A stretch of 64,000 bases of DNA from Glycine soja (taxonomy: Eukaryota; Streptophyta; Magnoliopsida; Fabales; Fabaceae): contig NC_041018.1 in assembly GCF_004193775.1 (NCBI RefSeq), positions 40,590,677-40,654,676 on the forward strand, read 5' to 3'. This document shows, piece after piece, positions 48,101 through 60,962 of the stretch (the stretch's first letter is position 1; each line of letters starts with the position of its first letter). Below the pieces are notes generated by a model that made no database searches, was not told the DNA's origin, and saw only the letters and a program-made list of their open reading frames with translations. The position numbers and the translations under genes were made by a program.

Positions 48101-51100
48101 TAAATATAACAAGCCAACTAAAAAATGTGTGCAGCACCAAAACAACTACTGATATCCATAACATCACCAGCACTTTCCTCTGTGCCTGTAGGAACTTTAC
48201 TATTGGAAAGTTTATAGCGTATGCAAACAACTGAGGTATCATCCACACAGCAAACTTTCCTACAAAAATTAAGTACAAGTAAATAATAATAATAATAATT
48301 TTTAATGTGTAAGCATTTCAATAAAATTTTGGTGGATCTCAATCTAAACTAGGAGAGCTAATCATTAAATGAGATGTAATATCCACTAAATTTATGATTT
48401 TCAATAAATTTCCACCAATTAATATTAAAAAGAAAAGAGAATATGAAACAATTTTCTAACATATATATATATATGTTTTTTATAATTATTTATCTACTTA
48501 TTTTTTTATTATATGGAATAATGTAAAACTCTTAAAAAATTATTACAGACCAAAATAATCAGATTATCTATTGATGTTTAAAAAAAAAATCACATCGACT
48601 ATTAATTACAAGTAAACCAGTAAATACTCAACTATTTTCAGCTTACACCAGGGAAAATTAATTACTATTCTGTAAAAGGAAAGTGCAAGAGGTGATGCTC
48701 ACTGGTCACCAGTAATTGACCCATTTTCCAATCCAGACTCTTTTTTCTGGATAGACAAGAGCCAATGGATGGATGGAGGGAACTGAGTACTGACCACTGA
48801 CCACTCAGCAGAAATAATATTGAAGCTTAATGGTCCGTTTGATTGGAAGAAAAGAAAAATTTGAAAGTTGATTTGGAAAGGAAATAAAAGAAAAAATTCA
48901 AATTTTTGTTTTTTTAGTCAACTTTTTTCTCTTTTTTTTTCTACTTTCTATCCAACCAAATAAAAAAAGAATTTATGCACTTACTTAACTTAAATATGTT
49001 TCTAACTCTTATATTACATATTCATTTTTTTTATTCCTATAATTTTTTTTATTGTTTTGATCTCTGGAGGATATTTTTTAATTTATAAGTATTTATATAA
49101 AAAATAAGAAATTTTAAAAAATGAATTAATTGTAAATCATATATATATGTGAGATACATTTTAAAAAAGTTTAGAAAAATATCATATTTCAAACTTTTAC
49201 ACTTTCATACACATAGACAAAGAGATACATGTCTGAACACACATACATACACATGCATATAAACACACATATATATATATAATAATAATAAATTCATTAG
49301 TATTATTAAACATTTATTTATTATTTATTTTATGATTTGTTTTTTTCTACAGTTATTTTATTTTTAAAGTAATAAGTTATGTTCACATATACATTTTCTA
49401 TTTAAAAATCGTTATTCATAATGACTAGCTCTATTTTAAAAATTTATTTAAATTATGCAATATTTAAGTAGTTTTGAATTAAAGTTATCCTAAAATATAT
49501 TTAAATTATGCAATATTTAAGTAGTTTTGAATTAAAGTTATCCTAAAATATATGAAAAGGTCTCATTCTCATTTAGTAGGATTAGTATATACAATTATCG
49601 TTCTACTTATACCTGCTGCATAGTACACATGCGCGGTTGCCTATTTTCCTAACATTAATTTATGACAACTTGTTCCGGTAGTCCCCACTGTTGAAATTTA
49701 GGAGGAAATAATTGTCAAGTTCCAAGAGGACTGTGGTCCACCGATAGAATAATGTGTACCTTGGATTCTATTTTTCACGAGTAATTTAATACTATATGAC
49801 TTAAAATATGATTTTAGTTGTCATAAATCTGTATACTTTTCTTTTAAAGTCTGAAACTATTGAATTTGGTCTATTTATAAGAGTTTGATTTTTTTGGGTG
49901 TAATAATTGAAAAATTGACATATAAGTCACCTTTATTGTCATTTTATTATATATGATATTTTTATTTCATATGACTTCTCTTTTAATTTTTTTAAGTCAT
50001 TAGATCTATTTTTTTAATTCGGTTCAAAAATCTCTTCCCAACCCATATAATCAAACTGCAAAAAAACTTATCATATAGACTGAGGATCTCCATTTTCAAA
50101 TTTTAGTTTTAGTCATTTAAAAACAAAAAGTCTCTGGATTTTATCCCTTCAAAATAAAAACAATTTTTTGAATCCTCAATAGTTATTTAAAGTAAATAAA
50201 TAACATTATTTCAGGGATTTAGAATTCTTTTTAAAAGGTGATCACACACTAAATGACACTACACACACTAGCTGTATTATATTATGGTATTTGAGCTCAT
50301 TTTTTATAAATAAAGAAAAAATATATTGAATGATTTGAAGTTTTATTGAATGTTTTTTTGTATGGTCGGTGTAAATGTAAGAGAATTATTATAAGATATA
50401 GAATGATTTGAAGTGAAGCATAGAACTGACCAGCAGCATCTGAGATCTCAGCCGTCTGTCCAGCGAGCCTCAAGATGGGAGGTGACCAAATATAAAGAGG
50501 TAACAAAATAAGGGCAGTGATGAACAAGATGACCCATGATCTCTGCATGTACACACCCAACATCCTGATCTGTCCTGCACCGTATGCTTGCCCACACAGA
50601 GTCTCCAAGGCACTTCCCATTCCCAACTGATCTCAACAAAAACATAATCCATCAATTTCACATCTTAATCAACTCTTCCAAATTATTACTTTTTTTTCAC
50701 TTTTCTGCATAATTAATATTTAAAACGATATAAAATAAACTCAGAATAGCTTTTACACTTATTAATAAATAAAAAAAATAGTATTTTCTTAATTTATAAT
50801 TAAACCAGTTTTATGAAGACCACTTGTGCTAAAACCTTTCTTGTACTTAAAATCTAACCTTGGTGCTAAAACCAATTTTAACTTTGGAAATACAATTTAG
50901 CATTGCAGAATGAAAAATATAACTTTGCTTCTCACTAGCAATGCAGATCCTCTGCACTTAAAATATGAACTGCAGGGATCCCATTCCTTCCCACTATGTT
51001 CTGCCCATTTATTTTTACCTCTTCAACAAAAACATGCCATAGACATCAATGCATCAACTTTACATATATATGCCATGGACATGAATGAGTACATTATCCA

Positions 51101-51681
51101 ACAACAGTCCAACAGTTTGTTTAAGCTATCAAATAAAAATGTGAATGATTTCATGTTGATTTCTCAAAACCTCTGCCTCTTTTGCATGGATAATATCAAA
51201 GTTTTTACATTATCATTCAACTACAAAGCATTATGTATGATACGGCTATTGAATTTTACAATGACAATCTTAGTAGTCATGTCAGTGGTGATTTCTGAAT
51301 GATTAACCGTTTATACTGACAATGCATAAAAATTAAAGTGATGAATTGAATCAAAGCATCAAATTTCTTCATGACATGATTTCAAACAATTGAGTTAAAG
51401 AAAGCAAATTGTTTGAGTACCATGACTCCAAAGGCGAGGCCAGCAATAACAGAATTTTCAACAGAAACTGCTGCAAGATCAAGGTCACCAACAAGGCCAG
51501 CAAATGTTTGAGTGAGTGCACCAAGTGAGTACTGACATATAGAGGTAACGATAGCAGGGCCAGCTATTTTCCATAGCTTCTTCGACTCAAACCCAAATCT
51601 CTTAACAACAGTGTTCGGTGTCTTCTCCTCCTCAACATTAGAACAAGAGTTGTCAATGTTTTCTAGTAAGGGAGAATCCAT
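45128..51681 (-). CDS. MATE efflux transporter (DTX family)
   Basis: Multidrug and toxic compound extrusion carrier, a 12-helix proton- or sodium-coupled exporter of metabolites such as flavonoids, alkaloids or citrate, in the vacuolar or plasma membrane. Nine exons in phase with GT-AG junctions: 51421-51681, 50431-50626, 47914-48259, 47725-47811, 47094-47150, 46440-46678, 45692-45810, 45372-45458, 45128-45187; 483 residues, the usual plant DTX length. The ATG at 51681 was chosen because the open frame further upstream has only a GTG. Landmarks are GSALETLCGQAYGAGQ (about 90-105) in the first MatE repeat and SVRVSNELGAGDFKAAKFSV (about 316-335) in the second. The C-terminus is a short charged tail. 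It resembles the DTX27/29/31 branch, but substrate cannot be inferred. Confidence 0.95.
46772..46968. mobile_element. AT-rich fold-back MITE in MATE intron
   Basis: TTTGTTTAAATTTAAAATAA on the left is roughly inverted by TTATTTTG.AAAAATAAGTTTAAACAA on the right, about 195 bp apart, with an interior of A/T runs. It lies in the intron between exons 5 and 6. No clear target duplication. Confidence 0.4.
49447..49552. repeat. 53-bp perfect tandem duplication
   Basis: Units 49447-49499 and 49500-49552 read the same (TTTAAATTATGCAATATTTA...CCTAAAATATA). They lie in the 2.2-kb intron between exons 2 and 3 of the MATE gene. Confidence 0.9.
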
Positions 51682-51824
51682 TGGCTTGGTTAGTAGGTTA
51701 CTTGGCACTGAATGAGACACCTACTTACTTGTGCTACTAATATCAATTTCAAATACCCTTTTCTTTTTTTTTTTTAAGAAACGAGAATTTCAAGTGGCCT
51801 TTGAATATCAGACAGATTCCTTTA

Positions 51825-51838
51825 TCTTATTATATACT
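51825..51838 (-). promoter_or_regulatory. Candidate TATA box of the MATE gene
   Basis: On the minus strand GAGTATATAATAAG lies about 145-155 bp upstream of the MATE start codon, the right distance for a core promoter with a leader of about 110-120 bases. Confidence 0.4.
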
Positions 51839-51839
51839 C

Positions 51840-54640
51840 CGAAACCATTATCTACCCGGGGGTTGCCACGGGATAAGCTGGTTGGTGGCTACGCCACACG
51901 TTCCATCATGTAAAGTTTGTTGGACTTGGATTTGATGCAATTTTTCTCAATAAATATCATTTGTACTATTGTCATAAGTGCAACTATTATGAAATAATTT
52001 TTCAACCAAACACATCTTATGAAACATTTTTTTTTGGTTAAAAGAACAAAAGAAAATACATTTAAAATAAAATAAAATTACATGAGTATAACTTATTTTA
52101 AACTTTAAATGAAATTATGTTTCCACCCTCCCTCTCTCAAATGTTATATATCTCCGGAAGTTTTACATTTACATTTAATAAATAATCTTTTGATTCTTAC
52201 AAATAAAAAATCATCCTATCTACTGAAAATCATCTAAGTGTCTTTATTTTCCTGCTTAAGTATTTGTTTATCGTCAATATAATATTTTCTCTCTTTAACC
52301 TACCGTAGGTTAAAACACATTACTTTTTTAATCGGCGTAAATAAGTCATTGGCATGATACTAGGTACAATTCTTAAAGGTCTACTCCTCTATCTTGTGCT
52401 CTTAGTTGGGACCATGAGAAAAAGGAATCACATCAAAACCAAAGTAGAAACGCATGAAATACATAATCCCCTTATCAACGTTGCATCATGAACACCTAAT
52501 AATTTTCAATTCCACAATTAATCTGCAACTCCCAACATCAAAGGTTGGTCCCCAACAAAAATAAAATAAAATAGAGACAAATAGAAGTCACGCCTATAAT
52601 GATCAAATATCATTTTTTTTGGTCTGTGATCAATATAACAGATCAATTAATGCTATCACTGTCTCTTAAGGCTATTTTTGTTTTTTCTAAAAAAAAGTCT
52701 AATTTTTTCTTTGGTATAGTTATATTTTTTTTGGGTATAGCTCTTAAGTCTAGTTTAAATTATCATTACCACGTTTTGCTAAATTTAATTTAGAGAATAA
52801 TGTAGAACTTTAAATAACACTATAAAAATATAATAAAACTTTAAGTATGAGATGGTCATGGTAGAAATTGTAAGCTGGTCTTAGACAACCACATACATGT
52901 CTATAATTTCGACCAAGTAATATATATTTTTGTTTTTTAATTTACAAGAAATAAATAACAACATTGTGTCATATATTAAGATCAAGGGAACAAATAATCT
53001 GTTAAGTTTATATATCATGCATCATAACCATAAATTTTCCATCACGAACAATTAAATAATATTATCGTTAATCAACAAATTGTTAATTCAAATGGAATTA
53101 GGCTTAGTTCTTAAATCTTGTAAATGAGAAAAATATGATTAAAAGAAAAAAAAATTTACTAAAAAGTTATCAATAGAATATTTTGACAGAAATTAATTAT
53201 CAACAAAATAAGAAAATACTTAACCCTAATAACATAATAAATACAAAAAATCAAATTATCGATACCTGAATTAGCTATATATGCGCCAACTTAAGGGAAG
53301 TATTGGCATGCATGGAGCTACAATGGAGAATTTCATGGAGATATGACAGATACTACATTATGTTTTGACTTGTTACTTTCCCTGTTATGTTGCCTATTTC
53401 TTTGTATCGTAGTTATTAGTTTTAACATATAGTTCTCTAGACATATTGTACAAATAATTAACCCCTTGTATTCAATAATAATACATGAGAAATACAATTT
53501 TTACAAAAACAAATTGTATTATAAACCATTAAGGGAGATTCATAGTTCATCTTATATTCTTTATAATCACCTTAATTAGGATTTTTTATTTTATTTTCTA
53601 AGAGAACCCTAGCTAAGGTATATTTATAAGCTTTGATCTTCCAAATTACGAGACCAATCTTCAATTTAGGAAATAATCACGGGATAAGATTCTATTTTTT
53701 TTATTGATATAGTTTTGAGAAAATAAATGAAATGAGATGTGTAACATATAATGAATATCATTTATTATTCCAAAAACATGATAATGGAAGAAATATAGAG
53801 CCGTATAGAGTATCATTTTCCCATTTTTGTGTGTGGAAATATTGAGGAGAACCCCAACAACAAACTAGAAACCGAGAAAGTGCGATAGAAATTACATACT
53901 CCAAAACAACGTCAGATCTTGATAGACAAATGTATTTATTGATGTTATCTTTTTCCCATTAAAAGTTAGTCATTCTTTCCCAAAATGTGTATAGATAATC
54001 TTATATTAACAAAGAAACGTTGTAATTATACACTTAATTAATAGTAATATATTTTGGTAGACTACACTTGGTAAAAAAAATTAATCTTGGGAAAGTTTTT
54101 TGTTAAAATTTTCGTAATTATTTTTTTACCCTAACACTAATTTTATTTTTATTTAATTTCCTATTTTGAATTGACTGAAGAGAAAATTTGGTTTCTTAAT
54201 TAAAAACATACGTTGAAGAAACCTCTGATTCTCATGTAGGTTCTTGATCTGTGGGAAGATGATGCTACAACGGGGTGAAGTTGTCGTTGCCAAAGATTTG
54301 CAGGAACAATGCAGCAAGAAAGCGATTCAGAGAAATATTCAAGCCAACGGATTTTGTCGCCTTGTTTTTTGTTGTTGTTGTTATTAATAATTTAGCATAC
54401 TATCATTTCACAAATGTATATAACTCTGCTTGCACACCTTTACCAATTTTACATATTCGGGCTTATTTGCAAAAAATAATATCTTTTCAACTGTAATGAG
54501 AGCTTAATTAGACTTCATAGCTGCAAGTTTTCTTTCAACCATATAGACTGCCAGGGTTAATATTTACTTAGTTAAGATGAGTATAAAATAACAGAAGTCA
54601 GGATGGCATGCATTCACCACAGTGAAAAGGACAAAAGGGT
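51840..54640. other. Intergenic, no gene recognised
   Basis: AT-rich spacer. A plus-strand frame of about 70 codons at 54275-54496 has no recognisable domain; the part at 54275-54360 is less AT-rich and could be a fragment of some gene that I cannot name. Confidence 0.5.
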
Positions 54641-54645
54641 TAAAC

Positions 54646-54682
54646 ATACATATATATATATATATGTATGTATATATATACA
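54646..54682. repeat. TA-rich microsatellite
   Basis: ACATATATATATATATATGT followed by ATGTATATATATAC, a near-palindromic TA/TG repeat downstream of the F-box gene. Confidence 0.85.
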
Positions 54683-54709
54683 TTTAAAAATTCATTAAAA
54701 AAAAAGGCA

Positions 54710-54843
54710 TTAAAGTGCATGTTTGGAAATTACAGATGTGATTTTTCACATTAAAGTGAACGCTATTAGTTTTAGCTTTTACATTTTTCAAGTCATGAAC
54801 CTGATTTTTTCGGGAGTAAAAAGTGTTTCCAAACACGCTTTAA
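54710..54843. mobile_element. MITE abutting the F-box stop codon
   Basis: The left end TTAAAGTGCATGTTTGGAAA (54710-54729) is inverted at the right end, GTTTCCAAACACGCTTTAA (54825-54843). The 134-bp element is non-coding. The ends fall on TTAA, so the target could be TTAA or TAA and the superfamily is unsettled. Its right edge overlaps the F-box stop codon (54840-54842), so most of it would lie in the 3' untranslated region. Confidence 0.75.
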
Positions 54844-57136
54844 GAAGGTTCCAGGTAAATAATTTCAGCTTGTCCTGAGGCTCTCCTAAACCGCAACAGT
54901 TCTTTCATCAGTTCTAATCCAACGTTTGCAACAGGCTTCACAGTCATCCTTTCTAGCACAGGAGAGTGTAGAAGTAGAAAGTTGATAAAATCTAACTCGG
55001 GTTTGATACCAGATATGCCATCTATCTTCACATATCGCAGTTGCATGACCGGACAAGAAAAGTAGACATCTTCCCAACAATAGGTGTGTGTTAACAGAAC
55101 CGTCTGCTCCTCGGGTCGAGCCTACATGCAATCACAATTCACAATTGCAACAATCTTAAGACTAGATCAAGAGCTTAAAGAAACTACACAAATGCACAAT
55201 ACTAATCTAATTTGGAAATTCTAGAGAGAAAAAAACAGTATATGCAACAGCAAAACAGTAAGCAAAAACAAGTCATACTAAACTTATAATGAGTACTCAC
55301 CAATATTTCTAGTTCTTGTAGATTAGGTGAGCTTCTTAAGAGGCAAAGAGAAGCTGAAATTTCCTTCAAATCATTGAAGTTAATTCGTATGGAAAGATAA
55401 CTTAGATCAATGCATGGTCTTGGAAGCTTTATTGGCACAACCCCCACTGCCAAATACTGGAGCAGAACCAAGAAACAGAAAATGGCTCTAATCAGCATAT
55501 AATCTATTTAAAACATGAATACGAATAAAAGCATGCACATAAGTGTGGTTTGTTTGTGGGACAAAACACCAGTATTAGGGCATTCCTAGTTTAATTCAAC
55601 ATTCGAATGATCAAGAAATTGACATATTATTCACAGAAACTAGAAGAATTACTTAGGCAAAGTGAAGCTATGGGCATCATACCTTTAAAAAATAGCTTTG
55701 AACCTCTAGCCTTTGCACGTGTGGCAGATGAACAAAAAATTTGAGCAAATTGCTAGAGCCTCCATGCAATCTACTTTGATTGATTTCAAAGTTCAAATAC
55801 AAACCAATGGATACCACAGCTAATTGGAAAGTGTTCTCAAAGCTAATATCCTCAAATTTACCTCCAATGTCAAAAAACAGGAGATTCGGTGCATCAATAT
55901 TCAGATTAGTGAAGCCATCAAAGTTCATCAATGTCAACCGTTCAAGCAAAGGGCAGCTGGATATCAAGTTTTCAAAAACATCCTGAGCCAAGGTAACATG
56001 TTGCAGATCAAGACTCTTCAAGTTCTTGAAGCCTTGAAATGTTGACGGAGGTTTAAGCCAACAATTAAATAATTCTAAATGAGTCAAACTTTGACAAGAA
56101 AATAAACAAGAGTGGATCTTATAACGTTGCCCTTTCCAGATTTCCAGCACAAACTCTTTGATAGACTTTCTGCATAGATGAAGAGTCCAACGATCGATAT
56201 CAGTCACACCAATGAGATCACGATGGGAGAGCTTGAACTTGTTGATTGGCCCAGAATGGAGTAGCAGTACGTGATCTATAATCCTCAAAAGCTTGTTCTT
56301 GATAATCATATGGTCCTGAGAAGCCACCGAGACGCAATGGGTATCGAACACAAGAATCGGTAGTGTGGCCCATTTGTACCTCCATTTGCTAGATAAAACA
56401 CTTGTTCTCACTGCTTCCCTAATTGACAAATGTGACAGAACTTGGTCTATCACGTGCCCCGGTAAGCAACTGATTCTGTCTGGCTCCACATCAGTTAGGC
56501 AAGGAGACCGGGGTTGCTCTCTCCGCTATATTCAAATTCAAACACAGAACACATGAATCAGACTAAAAACTAGGTTCCCACTTACCATATATGTATATAT
56601 TCAGGTCCACCGACAACCTTAAAACAAAAGCTAAAATTTGGCACCAGTTATATGCTAATGTAACTAAATTAAACAAAATAGAGCATGATAATTGTTCACT
56701 TGTTCTCAATTTTGTTCACCTTCGAGAACATACTCAAGAACTCGAGAAACCCTAGTAGGCTCTCCTACGTGTGACATGGCATGACCAAAGGCGGTCACGC
56801 CTATTTATCGAATGTGCATTCTATAAACTACTGTATCCGGCCCAGGGTCCACCCGTCCTCAATCAGACGATCCATAATCTAATTTGGGTCTAGTTATATT
56901 CTAATGTAACTACATTAAACAAAAACCGCATGACAATTATTAACACTTTTCAAATTCAAATAACAAAACGACCCAATTACAAGCAGGAAGCATATTTTCT
57001 TGAAGAATGCCTAAAGAAGCAAAGTAATCACACTCAAAACACATCTAAGTCAGCCAAATGGCTGAGAAAGATTCAATTACATATTTACGCGCAATGAGGA
57101 TTAGAAATTCAGAAGACACTCAGAAGAAGTTACCAT
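54840..57136 (-). CDS. F-box/LRR/FBD-type protein
   Basis: Probable substrate receptor of an SCF ubiquitin ligase. Coding exons: 57134-57136 (only the ATG), 55683-56525, 55301-55456, 54840-55121; 427 residues, similar in size to Arabidopsis At1g13570, its likely relative. The start was found by splicing: exon 2 opens at an acceptor (ATATAG then CGGAGAGAG), its frame has no ATG ahead of the F-box, and an ATG followed directly by GTAACT at 57136 gives MRREQPRSP, like family N-termini. F-box residues about 17-60: DRISCLPGHVIDQVLSHLSI and RTSVLSSKWRYKW. Leucine-rich repeats follow (NLKSLDLQHV, SCPLLERLTLMNF). The C-terminal part (SPVLERMTVKP, ELLRFRRASGQAEIIYLEP) is FBD-like. A leader exon of about 55 bp ends at the ATG. 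Confidence 0.9.
56642..56945. repeat. Direct repeat in F-box intron 1
   Basis: About 55 bp at 56646-56698 (TATATGCTAATGTAACTAAA...) recurs at about 56892-56945 (TATATTCTAATGTAACTACA...), 246 bp apart. The intervening stretch is less AT-rich, which suggests a segmental duplication or an insertion with a long flanking repeat. Confidence 0.6.
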
Positions 57137-57550
57137 GTCAAGCTATCAAGTAATTCCAGGCAAACGCAAATAATCTCCAGAAAGTGATTGCTACAACAAA
57201 ACAACAACAAAAAGAAAACTTGAATTTAATAATCAGAGTACCAATTAATAACCAAATGGTGAAAAAGAGGATTGAGAAATGTGGCAGAATTGGACTGATT
57301 GAGAAGTACTCACAGTGAAACCTAAGTGAACAAGATTCCCAACAACGTCGTCACGCAAAAAACTGGGATCGTATAGACTATAGAGACAAGGGTTAGATCC
57401 GATGGTATCTTCGAGTGAGTGAGTGAGTGAATTGAATTTGAGATTATTAAGGATATGCTGCAACAGGATTCAAACTTTTTGAGACCTAATTGGAGTTGGT
57501 GGAGATGAAGAGTTTTCAAAAGTCCAGGCCCATTTTAACTTTTTCTTTTT
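57137..57550 (-). promoter_or_regulatory. Leader exons and promoter of the F-box gene
   Basis: An acceptor-like TTGTTGTAG at about 57191-57199 precedes the short exon 57134-57190 that ends in the start codon. Further upstream (57240-57480) is the likely first non-coding exon and the transcription start. The exact leader cannot be fixed. Confidence 0.4.
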
Positions 57551-59349
57551 TGTTGTTGATACATAGGCCCAGTGGGACTATTGAGTCATTTGATCGCTTT
57601 TATCTGTTTGTTTTTTATGTGTAAATTGTAGTTCTTAACCTTTTGTTCAGCATCGGCTTAAAAGCACTTTTTATTCGGCATAAAAAGGACTAATTTGTTT
57701 AACTTTATTTTTTAAATAAAGAAAATGGTTTTATTATTTTTTTTTATGTTTGTCTAAATTTTTTTATTTAAAATAAGTATTTTTTATTTTTCTTAAGAAA
57801 TTAATCATATTTATTTTTTAACATAGCGCTAAAAAAATATTTTTTTAATTACATTTTTTAAGTTTAAATAAATTGAAGTAATATGATTATTTATAGCTAT
57901 TATAAAAATTAATAACACTATTTTTTGCATTTTTTTATAGATATTTTTATCCTCAATTATTATAATTATTATAACATTTTATTTAAACTTTTATATCTTT
58001 CAAAATAAATTACACCTAATTATATATATAGATAGATATAGAGTGCTTTTTTGGACTAGTTGATTAATAGTGCCAAAATGATAGACTAAATTTTATATCT
58101 TTCAAAATAAATTACACCTAATTTTATTTTTCTTTCTCTAAATTTCGACCAACTAATGAAAAAACTCTCACCTGATTTGAAGGATGTCTTTTCTTTAAGT
58201 TGAAATTTCTCAATTTATGTTGTTTTATAGAAAGAATATATATGAAAATAATCAGTGTATTTAGGAAATAAATATTATACACATATTTATTTTAATTATT
58301 GTCATCTTCTTTCTCTCTCTAATCAGTATTTTAATATTTGTAAATTACGAAATATATATTATACATATAGTTATTTAATTGCATCAATTAAAATTACGGT
58401 GATTAAAAGAATGAAAATTTTCCATAAAAAAATAATTAATATTATTTTATTATATTTTATAAAATAAATGATAAATTTGGTTTAATATAAAAATATTTTA
58501 TTTCACTGTCGATTGTCGATACATGTATCATGTTTTCTAATTTCAATCACATTCTTATGGGGAACTTGGAAAACATTAGTAGTTCTGTAAAAAAAAAAAC
58601 GGAAAACATTAGTAATAAGTAAAAAAAAAAAAAAAAGATTTGCTGTTTGCCGATGATTTTTGTCAAAGTTTCTCTCAATTGAATATTTCTTTCATTCATA
58701 AATACTTAAAATCAATGACATGCTGGGTTTTAGTAGTAGTAGTAGTAGTTTTTTTTTGTTTTTTTACAGAAGTAGTTGTATTAGTTTTGAATATAGCCTT
58801 TGAAATTTTTCATTTCAAGCCTAAATACTAAATACTATACAAAATCCCATCGAACTTTGATATTTTATACCTCGTTTTCTACACTCATTTAATATTTCTT
58901 TGTCTCGTTACATTTAATTATTATTTTCTCTTTTAAAGTATTCTTAAGGGTACCAATTTCCTATAAAAAAAAAATCGATAGTTGGTAAATGCAGTAGATT
59001 ATCATGAATTAATCTGCTGATTGCTTTTTATATTGACTTTTGCTGGTTCATGCATAGGATATGAGTTTATCTTAAAATTAAAAGAATAGAGTAGAGAAAA
59101 TACACGTGTTAGTTAAGCAGAGTTACTTGACGTGAATTGCATGGCTTTCGTGGATAGTGTTTGGCTAGTCCAATGGTTTTTTTCAACTTTGTTTTAACTT
59201 CCCTCTATCCTTTGTCAATTGTCATTTCTCAAAGAGACCCGACCTAACTCGTGAGAAAAATATGACGGAACATACCTTTTACGTGTGGTCCAAATAATAA
59301 CCAAGTCAATAATTTTAAAATCCTTTCATCTCCCTCTATCTCTTAAAAA
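57551..59349. other. Intergenic, no gene recognised
   Basis: AT-rich spacer. The stretch 57710-57890 is an AT-rich loose fold-back, perhaps an old MITE. Open frames here are low complexity. Confidence 0.5.
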
Positions 59350-60085
59350 GTGACTGTCATACCCCATTTTTGACCCGTTTCTAATTCTTTTTTTCTTTTT
59401 TTTCTCGTCTTTTAAGCCAGAAGTTTTCGTCGTTTCAGACGAAATTTCAGCAGGGAGGTATTTTAAAATACCTCATCTTTGTTTCGAAGACGACCGTTTT
59501 TATTTATTTATTTTTTTTATTTTATTTTATTTTATTATTATTATTACTATTATTTATCATTTTCTTCTTTTTTTCCTTTTATTAAGTGTTTTTATTATTT
59601 TCGTTTTCATTAATATCATTATTAGTATCTTCTTTTTATTACTTTTATTTTATTTTATTTTTATTTTTATTTTGCTGTTTTATATTTTGTTTTTTTCCTT
59701 TCCTTTTTTCTTTTTTCTTTTCGGTTTTTTTTTGGTCCAGGCCCAGAGGGGCGCCTCGTTTTTTCACCCTAATTCTGCCCTTTAAATACTGCATTAATTA
59801 CTGTGCGTGTCAGAGGAGTGAATACGGACAGTCAGAGTGCCGGAACAGCCAAGCCACCACTAGCCACCACTCAGCGCCACCCTCCTCCTCCGTGAACCAC
59901 CAACACAAAAAAAAAAACCAAAATCATCTTGCTCATACTGTTCACTTCCTTCTCTAGAAATCAAAACATTAGAACAGAAACCCCCGCAAACACGGTAACC
60001 CACTCACTCATGCGGCCTAAAGCATACTCAATCACACACCCACCGACCACCACCATCGGCCAAGCCTACATCAGATCCGCCACCC

Positions 60086-60190
60086 AACACCACCAACCAC
60101 AAGCACTGCGTCAAACACCCAACACCACCAACCACAAGCACTGCGTCAAACACCCAACACCACCAACCACAAGCACTGCGTCAAACACCC
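60086..60190. repeat. 35-bp tandem repeat, three perfect units
   Basis: Units 60086-60120, 60121-60155 and 60156-60190 are identical (AACACCACCAACCACAAGCA then CTGCGTCAAACACCC), inside the solo LTR. Confidence 0.97.
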
Positions 60191-60962
60191 ACACCCACAC
60201 AACCCAAGCCGTAACCGATTTTACTCTGAAGCTTAAACGATAACATAAGGACAAAGGTAGTTCACTTTTTTTTCTAAGATTCAAGGCTAGATCTAGGCTT
60301 TATCGGTATTGGTTTTTTTCAAAAAAAATAACTGTGGATTTGAGAACTAGGGAAAAAAGGAATTCAAAACATGTAGTTTTTTTTTAAAAAAAAAAAAAAG
60401 AGGAGGAGATTCTTTTTCCGACGCGGCGGCGCCGCCACCCATGGCCAGCCAGCCACTGCGCCGGTAAACAACTTCCGGCGGTGTGTTTTAGAGAGAGAAG
60501 AGAGCTCTTGAGTGTTTTTTTTCAGAGAGAGAAAGAGGTTAGATTTATGTTATTTTTGTGTTTATTTTCTAATTTATACTGCTGCCATGACCAAGACTAT
60601 GGTGCACGCGGATCTCTGTGTCCCCATGGACCATCAGGGTTGAACCGTTAGATCCTAGATCTAACGGCCAATGTTATCCCCTGTTTTGATCAGATGCGTC
60701 TCACCTCTTGGTTTTTACTTTGTTCTTCTTCTCTTGTGACGTTTGATTAAGATCTAATGGCTAAGACTGTATCTCCCCATGATCAAATCTGGACGCTTCG
60801 ATCAATCTGACGATTCAGATTTGATCCGTTAAGCCCACATTTTTATTTTGAGCCCATTTCTTTTTTTTTTCTGTTTCTTCTAGTATTTTACTTTCTGCAC
60901 TTCCCTGTTACTTCTGCACCCCCCTCTTCTTCTCTATTCTTTTTTTTTATTGCACTTTTTTT

